Shown piece after piece: positions 44,266 through 55,558 of a stretch of 64,000 nucleotides of DNA. The stretch is from Gnetum montanum. Its lineage: Eukaryota > Streptophyta > Gnetopsida > Gnetales > Gnetaceae. The DNA lies in contig MNCI01022121.1 in assembly GCA_015680685.1 (NCBI GenBank), positions 90,339 to 154,338 on the forward strand, in the 5' to 3' direction. How positions within the stretch are numbered: the first letter of the stretch is position 1; the number at the start of each line of letters is the position of its first letter. Both the position numbers and the translations under genes were made by a program. The notes beneath the pieces were generated by a model. It ran no database searches. It saw only the letters and a program-made list of their open reading frames with translations, and was not told the DNA's origin.

Positions 44266-46985
44266 TAATTGCAGATGGTTCCAAAAAGAGGAGCACAAGA
44301 GGAACCTTTGTAGGAAGTAGCTAAACATCCAAGAGGTGGCAAAGTCCAACAAGGTGAGCATGCATAGCATGAGGAACAGGAGGCCCAATCATTTAACATC
44401 CATCAAGAGGCTTTTATTATAATATAGTTGGTCCAGGAAGAGGGTAAAAAACTACAAGCTCTGTTATAAGGGCAATGCCTCATGTCATCCCTAGAATTCC
44501 TTAAATCTATCCAAGAAAAATCCATGTTGACCTAGATCATCGTGAAAATGAACTTTGGCCCATTCATGGTGTTTTCTACTGAGGTAGTTTAGACACAACT
44601 CCAAGCATCATTGTTATGGCCCATTCCATCAAATAGTGGTGAATGGTACCTTAGCGAAACCTAAAAATTCTAGCATAACAAGGAAGAAGGCACCACGATT
44701 AACATTGGTGGAGTCACTATTTCCTTCTCTGTTAAAGCAATCATAGAGGCTCTAAATTTACCAAATGTGGGGCCTAAGCTTGCACATCTATCCACGAGAT
44801 CTGATCATGAGACCAAAAAGTTATGGCTAAAGATAACATATAATAAAAAGGATAAAACATATAATGAATTCACTCTGGAAGAGAGGACCTATTTTTAGAT
44901 AGGCACATATCATCTCTTTTGCACCAAAGGGCTCAACATAACCTCAATGTACATAGCTAGGGGAAGCACCATACTAATGGGAAAATACATGATCAACCTT
45001 CCCTAATTATATTGCATGGAAATTTAGAGGTGGTTTGAAGAGAAGAAGGTAGGGAAGCCAACACTTCCATTCCCTTATCTAATTTGAAAGCTATTTAAGT
45101 GTGCTAGAATTCTGAGGTACACAAATGACATCCTTAGGAGGGCTCAGAATGCTTCCTTCATTGAATTGCTTAAATAAGAAGCACCAAGGAAAGACCTTGG
45201 TGAGGAACAAGAACCATAGAAGGAAGTGAAATAAAAAAAAGAAACATAACAAGAGCCTGAATAGCATCATGAGACACAAGTTCCACCACCATCGCCATAA
45301 GACTATAGGCCTATAATGAGTCATTTATAAAGAATTTCTAAAACACTCAGGTAGGAGAATATGGGTAAGCCAAATATCTTCAGAGTCATCAACAACACTA
45401 TGTAGCCCACTATTTCGATCAATCTAACAAGGGGATAGATTTCATTATAATTAGGAGGAGCATCCTAGTGATTGTGACAAATCTCTGTTAACATCGCATT
45501 CTTTTAGGTAATGCTTAAAATAGGTGAAGGTGCCACAGTAGTGATCATTAGCATCAAGATGTAGTAGCCATAATAGAGGTCATAACAGATCACACTAAGA
45601 AATCTTTCAATGTGCCTATGATGCTTCAAGTTGATTTGAATGGGATTAAAGATGCACAAATGCTTGCTAGGACTACAATGACTCTTGAAGCTCATGAGGA
45701 TGCATTAGATCAATTATTGTAAATAGGATAAGTAATGACAACCCTATTTGACATCCCGAATGATGTCACTACAGTACAATCAAACCTCATTTCCACCAAA
45801 GGGAAGCTAGTCATGGCTAAGACCATGGTAGAACATGCAAAAGTAGAAGTGCAATCCTTGCACCAAGAGCTGGCCACCTTGAGAGCTAAAAGATGAAACC
45901 CTACCTAGTTTGTTGTACCTAACTAGCTAGACCAATTTAGAAAAAAGTTGGTGAACAAGTTGATCGAAAAGAACAAAGCTACTAAGCAAGAAAAGGAGAA
46001 GATGATCTAGAATGCCTCAGTTGCTAATGCTTAAGATATGCCCATAAGAAGGCATTGATTGCGATACAACAAGAAAACAAATAACTTGTTAGAGATAATG
46101 CACAGTATACCACTATAGAAAAGCAAAAGAAGATCTTGGAAGAAAGTGTCCACCAGTTGAGAGAACAACTAGCAAGGGCCAAATAGGACATCAATAGATT
46201 GACTAGAGAGAATCAAACCCTCTCAATGAAGGAGTTCTGCGTAATTCAACAAAAGTCTACAATCAAAATAAGTGCATTGAATAATGAAGGAAAGAGCATG
46301 AAAAGCTAAAGGAACACTTCTGGGACTCAGTTGGCATGTATAAGCAAATCAACAAGAAGTAAATCCATATGGCAAAAGCTTGCATTGGATTCATGTCAGC
46401 ACAAAATCCTGATTGGTAGCCCATTCTAGATAGTTATGGACTGGTTCACTAAGTAGAAGCGAAGAAGAAAGACCTAAAAATTAAGGAATTAAAATAATAC
46501 ATGGCATTGGCTAACCTTCGATATGCCAGCCTTGCCATGTTAATAGTAGGTCATCTGATATATAAATTAGAGAAAAAACTAGTAACCACCTATGCATTAT
46601 ATAAAAAAGAGTTCATGAATAGAAATGATGCTTTACAGAAACTCCATGTAGCAAACTCAAAATTAGATGTGAGCAAGGCTTACTACCATGGATGGAAGGA
46701 TGTAGCCTCAAACTTGGCTAGGAGATTAACAGATCCATGATTTAAAAGAAAATTCCAGGGGCTTTGAAAAGGAATAATGATAGTTTGTGGCTTAGTATGT
46801 GAAGGCTAACAAAATGTTTCTATAGCTACCATGGCCATGGGACTTATTGGCACCAACACACATCGGTTTAACAACCTGAACAGTACGTGACCCAAGGATG
46901 GAAGAAGAGAAGTTACAGACACTACTCAACTAGTACAAATTTTAGAAGCCTAGTGATATAGAAAAGTGACCAATGGAGGAGCTAC
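44266..46985 (+). pseudogene. E4 3' accessory frame: plant transposon-protein-like N-part and coiled-coil C-part
   Basis: Sense reading frame of about 900 codons with frequent stops. The N-part (44690-45110) shows INIGGVTISFSVKAIIEALN, LPNVGPKLAHLS, KKLWLKITYNKKDKTYNEFT, LNITSMYIARGSTILMGKYM and KPTLPFPYLI.KLFKCARI. This order (G-V-x-F-S-x-x-A-I, W-L-K, then L-P-F-P-x-L-I) recalls the putative plant transposon protein domain found as an extra frame in many plant Ty3/gypsy elements. The C-part (45880-46740) is charged and helix-prone, consistent with a coiled coil. It ends near MEELPPPRTT. No introns are visible, unlike the antisense gene of E1 and E2. Function unknown. Confidence 0.65.
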
Positions 46986-47193
46986 CACCTCCAAGAACTA
47001 CATGAGCTTCCCTAATTTTATGTCTTGTAATGTTGTGTCCAATTTTTTGGAAAATATCACTGCAGCATGTAAGAGTTAATTTGTTTATTTATTTGAGTCA
47101 GCTAATAATTTCATACCTTCCCAATATTTTGTAAAGAACTAGTTCCTCATTTTGTTTAACTTAAGGACAAGTTTTTATTTAGTCATGGGGGTA
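46986..47193 (+). other. E4 3' untranslated region and polypurine tract
   Basis: A/T-rich; ends TTTAGTCATGGGGGTA before the LTR. The region is conserved in E7 (minus strand, 55559-55650). Confidence 0.6.
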
Positions 47194-48069
47194 CAATGAG
47201 CCATGATTCTTGTTAGTTTTAATATCAAGTACCCAATATCAGAGCCTTGATATCAGATACACGATATCGAGTCCCAGGAAATGATGTTGGATATCCTATA
47301 TCATCTCTTCTATGCTAGCCTATAAATAAAACACTTGGGTGCATGGTTGGAACATAGTTTTGTTATTAGATTTTAGATAAATTTTCCTAGATTCTTGATT
47401 TTAAGTTATGTTGTTCCTAGTACATGCCCACAGTGTGATGTTTGTGATTGTATGACATCCTTATTTGAGTGTGATGTACTTGGACACATTACATGACCAA
47501 AAATAAAGATCAAGATTACTTCCATCATTGCAGCATCCACTTAGATTTATTATTTCTTTTAATTATTTACTATTTTCTTTAGTTAATGTTTTTATTTATT
47601 GCTATTTACTATTCTTTTCATTAAGTAGAATGAGTATGACTAATCGTGAGTGCTTAAGTGTAATTATTTGGTAACCCAATAGTGTATCGTTTGGTAAGCC
47701 CAATGACATACACTTAGTAATCCCAATAGCAGTTACACAAAATCCAAGGCATGTGCAGATGATTAGGGATAGATACTGATTGCATGTAGGCTAGCTTACA
47801 TTTTACTTTCTGCTATTAATTAGCTTAATTAATTTATCTCTTTGTTTTCATTAGAAGTAGCATAGGGCTAGACAACATCAATCATATGCCTTAACAACAA
47901 TCATAGGGCTAAATAAAGCTACCACTAGTCCAAATGAGAAGATTGAGAACTATAATTAAAGCATAGCAATTTAGATGCATAACTAGTTCCATCCATGGAA
48001 TTTGATTGGATCATGTGTGAATGCTTATGATTCATATGGTTGGATGTAGGGGTACCTCGCTACTCATCA
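47194..48069 (+). repeat. E4 3' LTR (876 bp)
   Basis: Aligned to the 5' LTR over its length; the first two bases have changed (CAATGAG for TGATGAG). TATA box at 47321-47328, AATAAA at 47502-47507. Followed directly by CCAAG instead of a primer site, which identifies it as the 3' copy. Confidence 0.88.
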
Positions 48070-49340
48070 CCAAGGAAGGATTTTATTTATGGCACTTATT
48101 ATTTTTTTTCAATTTCTAAGAAGTTTCCTACCTTCAAGCATGGGTAACATGTCTTTTCATTAGGACCCCTAGAAAGTTATTTTGTGCTCTTTTATGTTTT
48201 TCTATGTAAACCTTACCAAAGGACTACCTTGAGGCATGGGTAACATTTCTTTACAGTGAAGTGGTAAAGCAACACTTATTTCACTCTTATTCAGATTTTT
48301 CATTAGATCTACGAGGATATGATACAACATTAGCAACATGATTAAAATCACAATAGTAATCCAAGAGAATCCAAAAATCCCCTTGATGTCACATCCTTTA
48401 CATTCCCTCTTGGTTCTTCACTTTTTATTCTAGGAATAATGATCACGAGTTTATTATTAGTTGTATGATAAGAAGAATATCATTATGACCATAGTAAGAA
48501 CCTCTTATTAATGAAACATATGGACAAAGGATGTGGTCTCACTATTCAAACTATCAATCGCTTCTAACATTAGAACATAGATAAATCTTCACTTATTAGG
48601 CTACACCTTGCCTTTTCATAATGTGGTTTATTGATAATCAAAATTATTTACAAAGAAAATGAAAACAAAGTATGAAAAAAATAGTAAAAATTGGAAAAAG
48701 ATGTAAGAAATGAAAAATGTATAAGAATGAAAAATGTTAAAAAATTAAAAAATGTAAAAGAATATAAAAAATTTAAGAAATTAAAAATATATAAGAATGG
48801 AAAATTTGGATCAAGAAATAGGAGAAGTAGAAAGAATTGCAAAACAAAAATGGAAAACACTTATTAATTTCCTGATCAAGATAAGACATCTCCCCCACAA
48901 TTGAACTCATGGGTGAACATTTGGAAAATGCTTTCTAGATCTCCTGGATCATACACACTAGGTGGTTCACTTATGATCTTTATTGATTTAACTTTTCTAT
49001 TATTATCCCATGTGATCATGATCGTACTTGAGTTTGGTCATCTAATTTTTTGTTTTCTTTCCCTTTTGATGTATGATTATGAGTTAGTAGTCTCATTTTT
49101 GGGTTTTTAGTTGGAGTTATTTTCATAAAGTGGGAATTAATTAGTGGATTAGATTTTTCCATGAATATTTTGAATAGCTAAAGATTCTTAGTTATTTTCC
49201 ACAAGTTGTCTTTTAGTTTGGTGGTCCTTACTCCTTTTTCATACATTTTTTTTCCACTTGCATTAGGAATTGTTGTACTAACTATGTTGACATTTTGAAA
49301 GGTTGATCCATGACTACACCCTTTAGTATAAGTAGTGATG
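48070..49340 (-). other. E5 post-protease tail and spacer
   Basis: Immediately after the protease the frame decays; near 48900 the AATTGTGGGGGAGATG motif is followed by a very T-rich tract (minus strand, 48860-48650) and then sequence shared with the E4 spacer. The long minus-strand open frame at 48860-48648 (mostly F and L) is low-complexity. Confidence 0.55.
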
Positions 49341-49700
49341 CATGGAACCCACTACATATGTATTTCTCCATGCTTGTCCTTAGAGATTTCAATAGATAAG
49401 TCTCTCATGCTTAACTTTGCATCAATTATGCTAAGCCATGTCCTCTCCATGATCATTTGAAATTCATTATCCTCATTTTTTACATCAATCATAAGAAATT
49501 CTATTGAATAATACCACCCATTAATAGTGGTCACCACATCCTTAATCCATCCCAAAGGAATGGCAACAAACTAATCTACAAGCTTGAACTCGATATTACA
49601 CTCTTTTAAGGATGGTAGGTTCCATACTTGATATGTTTCGTAAGAGATCAAATTTACCCTACAACCTAAGTCTAATAGAGCTTTGCATTGTATATTTTCA
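49340..49700 (-). pseudogene. E5 protease, degenerate
   Basis: Athila-type retropepsin. The active-site block ALLDLGCRVNLISYETYQV is the usual plant DLG form, followed by IPLGWIKDVVTTINGWYYSI, EFLMIDVKNEDNEFQMIMER and TWLSIIDAKLSMRDLSIEI (family form LILGRPFLATGRALIDV). Frame nearly open over 110 codons. Confidence 0.83.
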
Positions 49701-50299
49701 ACTACTCATAGGAAAATCAAAGGAATTCCTAGATCAATTCTCTTCTCAGGGAGTGGCCCTACCTTAATCCAATCTATGACTATTTTTGTAAGCACAACAA
49801 TTTGCATGTTTTTGTTTAATAATGTTGAAAGCTTGTGGTTGGTAGGTGATCTTGATGTGGAAGCACTTGTTCTTGATGAATTTTTGACTCTACTAATCCT
49901 TTTAGGAATTTTCCTAAAGAAAGGATATTTCTTTATTTGGCCCTTAGTGGTACTGGTAGGATCCTCCACTTGTATGTTCACTATCCTTCCAAATCTCCTC
50001 TATTGTAGCTGTGATAGGAATTCCCCTTGCATAGCGAGTGCTGGCCTTGGTGGTAAATAATTAGAAGAGAGATTTAATGGACCAGCTACTAGCAAATGTG
50101 CATAAGGACTATGTTCCATCCTTAGAGTAGTAGGTCTATAGTATTCTAGTGGATAATAAGGAGAAGAAGTTTGAACTAACGTGTTTCCTAGAGATATTAG
50201 ATGCTATTTGTCTATATGGATATTGTTGCATTGGTGGTGACATTGCCCACATCTCTAGTTGCTACCACTACTACTAATATTACTCTTGTGGTTGAGGGT

Positions 50300-52440
50300 A
50301 GGCTTCACTTGGGTAACATGTTAGCTAGAAAGTTTTCTTGATATTACCTTGAGGATAAGGTAGTCCCATGGGCATATGCTTTTTGAAAAAGCTTAGATTG
50401 AGTGGATATATCCTAAATTCTTTCAAGTGGGCCATAACAAGTCAACATCCCTTAGGATGTTGATACTAGCACACATTACATCCTTCCTCTTCCTCCAAAC
50501 TAGAGTCAGTATACCATTAAATGGAAGAAAATTTTCCTTTATGCTTTTAACTTTCTCGTCTGTTAGCTTTTTTCTTCTTTCTTTCCTTATTCTTGTTAAG
50601 TGCTTGTGTAGTATTTTCCTCCACAATCTTTAGGGTTGTAGAAAATTTCTAATTCACTGAATCCCAGACTTTATCTATCTTAGCTACTATATCATTGACT
50701 AATTTTTGAATATGTAGAGTTTTTTTCTGAATAACATCTTCCAAGGTTTCATCCTATTTCTTGTTACACATCCATGCATATCTTTTTCTAATCAATGGAT
50801 CTTTGTTATATTTCTCAGCTGACTGTCTCCTCTTGAGTTCTCCTTCCTGCTTTGATACTTGATCAATTAATCTTTAGATGGGATGAGTAGTCATTTCAAA
50901 CTATCTACCTTAGGCATAAAACCCAAGAGTCTCTCTAGTTTTCCTTAGTAATCCATCTACAGTGTGTTTGAGCTATTTCCTTGGTGAGAATGCATGGCTT
51001 TGGCATTTGTGCAACAATGAATAGTATCTACCAGTTGTGCATCAAGGATCTCATGAGTCCCTTGTTTCTATGCTTAGATCTATTTTCTTCAATTGAACAC
51101 TCACGAATAAGTTTGATATTTATTGTTAAAGAGTTCTAGCATGGTACTTCAATGTCTAATTCACTCAAGTTGTAATGATCTATACCATCTTTTTTCCTCC
51201 TTCACAAGTGTTCTGGGAAACAACTTTAACTTTTGCCAATTGCTTTCAATATTTTGTAGGACATAGGCATTGTGGAAAGCTTGAAGGTGATGTTGTGGAT
51301 CAGCATTATAGCCACCATAAAATCTTGTTATGTTGTTCATGTCAGGCTATTTGATTCGACTATCACTCACGTGCCTAGTTGGAATGTCAATAGCTTCTTG
51401 CATGTTAATCATGCTATGAGTTGCCATCAGGGGTTCATCATCTTGATCAGGTTCATGCACTTGGTTAAAGTAGCACCCCCTTCTATGCTCATCCCTTTCA
51501 TGATTTCTACAATTCCTATGCCTATACTACTCATACTCTTCATCTTCTCAACCAAAATGTCTTGAGTAATAGTGTTTTCGATCATAGTGATCATGAGTTC
51601 TCCTCACGTGCATATAATGATCCTTGTACTTTTGCCTCCTTCTATTAGAATCTTCTGATGATCGTGAGGATGAAAATGAGGCAATAGGAGAATGGTGTTG
51701 GCTTGTCCTCCTATGATGACTCTAATGTTCTTCCCTATGAGAGCTAGAAGGAACCTTTGGCCTTGGGTTTTGCTTGTACCTTGAGTCTTTTGCCTACTAC
51801 CTAAGTATCTCTACTAAATTAGAGTGTGATTTATTCTTTAAGAGGTTCATCCAATCAAATGATAGGCTTATGGAATTGGAACTCATGATTGTAGTGTTAT
51901 TTAGAAATGAACACATCTCCATCAAGTTCCTCCAAGATAAAGGTAGAATTGACTATCTTTTCCTTGTCTTGTTCATGTCTTGCTTCCATAGCATGGTATT
52001 TCCTTAATTGCTCATCAGTAGTTTCATATGGTTAGGTCATGTATTTGGTTTCATGATACCCTCTAAGTGCTTCACTTAGCTTCATTCCCTTGAGAGTGAT
52101 TTGAAGCATAAGTGTTGAACGTTTTGGTAGTAGAAAAACATTTTCTTGTAGATATCTCCACCTAACCTAGTTGTCTTGATGAAATATGACCATGAAATCA
52201 AGATAGTAAGGAGCAAGATCAGCATATGAGATCCTTGTTTGCATCAGCATACTCCTGTCTTCTTCTTCATTGCTTTTTTCATTACTTCTTTGTAGTTCCT
52301 TGGCAGGTGATCTTTTGTTCTTATTTGAAGTCATATTATGGTTTAAGACATTTATTATTACTATGATTTTCTTAGAATTATGAAGTTTGACTTTGTGTTT
52401 CAAGTACAATGAACTTTGTAAAATCAATTACTAAGCATAC
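50300..52440 (-). pseudogene. E5 gag with extra N-terminal domain, degenerate
   Basis: N-terminal block (52200-51960): LAPYYLDFMVIFHQDN, LKGMKLSEALRGYHETKY, YETTDEQLRKYHAMEARHEQ, shared with E6. Then an R/H/Y/E-rich stretch (51700-51500; RRGYYFNQVHEPDQDDEPL) and the gag domain (51330-51130): ITRFYGGYNADPQHHLQAFHN, AYVLQNIESNWQKLKLFPRT and RWYRSLQLE. Lower down, KERRKKLTDEKVKSIKENFL (50600-50540). The plus-strand frames at 49683-50060 and 50427-50633 are shadows. Confidence 0.78.
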
Positions 52441-52447
52441 ATTAACT

Positions 52448-52468
52448 TGTCCCTAGCAATGGCACCAA
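52448..52468 (-). other. E5 primer-binding site, tRNA-Asp type
   Basis: TTGGTGCCATTGCTAGGGAC on the minus strand, directly next to the LTR end. Confidence 0.7.
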
Positions 52469-53370
52469 TGATAAGTGGTGAAGTAATACAACACCTAACC
52501 ATACAAGATACCAGTGTTCATGTGTTGCCCAATTGTGATCCATAGATGAGGCAATGTAGATATGATAGTAACTCATTAAATTTTGAGATTTTGATCTTCC
52601 CATGTAGATCTAGTATAATATATGCATATGGTTCAGCTCTTAGTGAGGTGTATGATATATTGATGTTGGTGGACCATATCTCCTAGATACAATGGTAAAG
52701 TGTTAAAATAATTTTAAGTCTAAAGAAAATAGTAAACACTATTCTAGCCTATGGCAATGAGTATCCTATCCTAATATTTTGTTCATAGCTTGGGCTTCAT
52801 GCAACTACCACAAGGATTATCAAGTGTACCACTACTAGGCATATTAAGCAATAACACTACTGGATTGCCAAGTAGTCACACTTAAGTGTTCAAGATTAGT
52901 CATACTCATTTCACTTAACATGAACATGTAAAAGTAAAGTGCTTGAGAAAAGTAAATCATTAAGCCAAAAAATAGTAAGAAAATTATTCTAAGTGTATAT
53001 AATAAATCTAGGAGAATGTTATAATAGTGAGAAATAGCTCAATTTTTATTTCTAGTCACACTTATTCCCAAGTACAAAATTCTCAAATAAAGATTTCATT
53101 CACTAGTTCACACTACACTATGGAAATTCAAACTTCTAACTACTAAGTACAAGTTTACAAAAACAAACTAAAATATTTTTGCTAAGGGTGGACTAAATTT
53201 TTTATTCAACTATGTTCCTAAGTGTCATATTTATAGGTAGGCACATGTGCAGTGATATTAGATATCTGATGTTGCATCATGGGCTACGATATCAGGGATT
53301 CGATATTGCAGCTCTGATATTGAATGCTCAATATCCTAGCCACTATAAAATGTGATTTATTAGTGATGCA
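52469..53370 (-). repeat. E5 5' LTR (902 bp)
   Basis: Ends TGCATCAC (minus strand, 53370) and CTTATCA (52469). TATA box on the minus strand at 53228-53235. U3 (53255-53335) is packed with GATATC, GATATT and ATATCAG phrases. Confidence 0.8.
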
Positions 53371-53449
53371 ACAAACCCAAGGTTTTTCTACTTGCATCCA
53401 AACATCCCATGCTAGTTTAGTAATATGAAGGAGATTTGGGATTTGAAGT

Positions 53450-54715
53450 CATAAAGGCGACATCCACAAGCCTAAATTAAACCTACATCTTTGTTCTAGG
53501 CCACCAAGTAGAATCTATGGTGTTCATTTGTGCTAAACCATAGAAAATTCTAAATAAATTTATGAACCTAATAGATAAAATAAGCAAATGAAGATATAAC
53601 CATGGTAGTATAAATAGGAATGCTTAAGAGAATCACTTTGGCAAGGGTGAGCTTCCTAATAATAAAGAGGAACATTCTTCTCCAAGAAGTAAGACACTTC
53701 TGTAGTTTATCAAGAATATTCTATCCACATACAATAGACTTCCTACATTGAAGAAGAGGTTTTCCAAGATAAGTGGTTGGTAAGGTCCTCATGGAACATC
53801 CAAGAAGGTAAGAAATATGGGAAAAATGGTTTCATATGCATCCAAGATATTAAAGCTTAGTATTCTAGTAGTTGACTCTTAGTCTAGTTCTTTGAGCAAA
53901 CCATTGCAAAGCTTACTTGATTTTCTAGGTGTTAGGAACAAAAGCTAGAAAAAATATCATTGTATTATTAGCATGTCTTAATGACTTCAAGCCCTAGAGA
54001 AAAGGGGGGAAATCCATTTCTTATCAAATGACCTTCACAAATTTTTGGTTATGAGATAAAATAAGTATGGGGAGAGGGGATCCCCTTGCCTAAGGCTATG
54101 GGTAGGAGTGAACTATTTGGAGAGATGCCTTTTATAGAAACATAGTACCTCATCATGTGTAGGATAAAATGGCATAAAATGAATGTGCCCATGGAACCAA
54201 TTATTAAATATTAGCTTGATAAATTAAAAATAATGGTTTTCAAATCAAATTTATCATTATCCTTGGACAAGTTTCATTTAAGAAAAAAATCATTTTTATT
54301 AACATGGGTTGAATTGAGAGCTTCATGAGCTAAAATCACAATATCATAAATGGTTTCCTTAGGAATGAAACTCACGTAATCATCTTGCATGATATTTGGG
54401 AGGAGAGGCTTAAGATAGAGACCAAAAATCTTGGACATAAGCTTGTAGATGAAGTTACACATACAAATGTACAACAATTAACTTATGATAAGATCAAATC
54501 TCAAATCTCATTTGGGAGGCAAAAAAAGTTGGGTATTATTCAAAGCCTAAGATAAAATATTATGGGTAAAACTAGAGATGAGGATGGCTTTCAAATCCTA
54601 GTCAATGATATTTCAAAACTCCTTTAAGAAACTTAAAATTCTATCTATGCAAGTTTAGGTGATTTATCATTGGGACAGTCCACCATAGCTAGCTAAACCA
54701 AAGAACAAGATGTTG
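53450..54715 (-). pseudogene. LINE reverse transcriptase fragment
   Basis: Non-LTR retrotransposon RT, minus strand. NFIYKLMSKIFGLYLKPLLP, NIMQDDYVSFIPKETIYD and IVILAHEALNS (54450-54290) match the LINE fingers region (family form IYKLISKILANRLKPLL, AFVPGRSI). Further down are HSLRQGDPLSPYLFYLI (about 54080) and RKLTLAKVILLSIPIYTTMV (about 53650). Endonuclease and tail are not seen. It is the site into which E7 inserted. Confidence 0.82.
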
Positions 54716-54720
54716 GTGGG

Positions 54721-55558
54721 TGATGAGTGATGAGGTACCCCTATGCCCAACCATATAAATCATAAGCATCTAGTTGAATACCATGGATGAGAATAGTTGT
54801 GGCATCTAGATCGCTATGCCTTTATCACAATTCATTATCTTCCCACTTGGACTAATGGTAGATTTTTCACGTATGATTTAGTCCAAAATGAGNTGTCCCA
54901 CTTTCTATGTTCATCCTGAACATGTATAACATTGCTAAGTTACCAAATGTTAAGCATTGCGAGGATTACCAAGAATCATACGCATGCTTGAAGTGGTTAT
55001 ACTTATGTATTTAATTAATATGCATGAAAATGTAGATACTAACTAAGTACATGAAAAATAAATTGCATGGAAAGTAAATCTAATCTAAATCAAAGTGCTA
55101 CAAAGAATAAGAATCAATCTCAATCTTATTGTCATTCATTAAATGTGTCTAGGTACAATACCACTTGAATAAGACTCCATACAACTAACTTAGATCCGCT
55201 TTATAGGCACTCATTGACTATTCTCAAAGCTTATGAATTAAAATTGTAAGATTTTGGCTACTCTACTGAAAAACCTATACCCAAACCATGGACCCAAGCT
55301 CTATATTTATAGGTAGGCATACATCCCCCAATATTGGATATTCGATAACGTAGCATGTGACCCAATATCAAATATGCAATATTGCATACCCAATATAGGG
55401 GCTAAGATAAAAAGGCTAAGATATTAGAGAAAATATATGAAGGGTAAAATATCAGGGCTAAAGATATCAAGGCCAAGATATCAAAGCGGAGATATCGAAT
55501 CTAATCAAAAAATTGACTATTTTTTTGTTAGATATTCTAGCCAACTAATGACTCATCA
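54721..55558 (-). repeat. E7 3' LTR (838 bp)
   Basis: Ends TGATGAG (54721, plus-strand view) and ACTCATCA (55558). TATA box, minus strand, 55304-55311. U3 holds a run of GGCTAAGATATCAA-type units (55385-55505). One undetermined base at 54893. Confidence 0.82.

Larger units (their letters stand above)
38874..48069 (+). mobile_element. E4: pol-less Athila-like retrotransposon with both LTRs
   Basis: 9.2 kb: 5' LTR, tRNA-Asp-type primer site, gag, 1.9-kb non-coding spacer, one further long degenerate reading frame in sense orientation, polypurine-like tract, 3' LTR. There is no trace of RT, RNase H or integrase between gag and the 3' frame. Flanking pentamers CTAAG (38869-38873) and CCAAG (48070-48074) match at 4 of 5. 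It sits inside E5. It would have depended on proteins of an autonomous relative. Confidence 0.85.
48070..53370 (-). mobile_element. E5: 5' part of an Athila-like element
   Basis: On the minus strand: LTR (53370-52469), primer site (52468-52448), gag with the extra N-terminal domain (52440-50300), protease (49700-49340), G-rich motif (about 48900), spacer; it continues left of E4 at 38873-38706. No polymerase or integrase is seen in what remains. Confidence 0.8.

Noticed and set aside
48648-48860. Minus-strand 70-codon frame of F and L, like a membrane protein
   Set aside because: Low-complexity T-rich tract that recurs as non-coding spacer in E4 and E7.
49683-50060. Plus-strand 125-codon open frame opposite to E5
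   Set aside because: It is antisense to the clear gag-protease reading on the minus strand and has no features of its own.
54721-55558. A solo LTR
   Set aside because: Sequence to its right matches the internal 3' end of E4, so it is the 3' LTR of E7.
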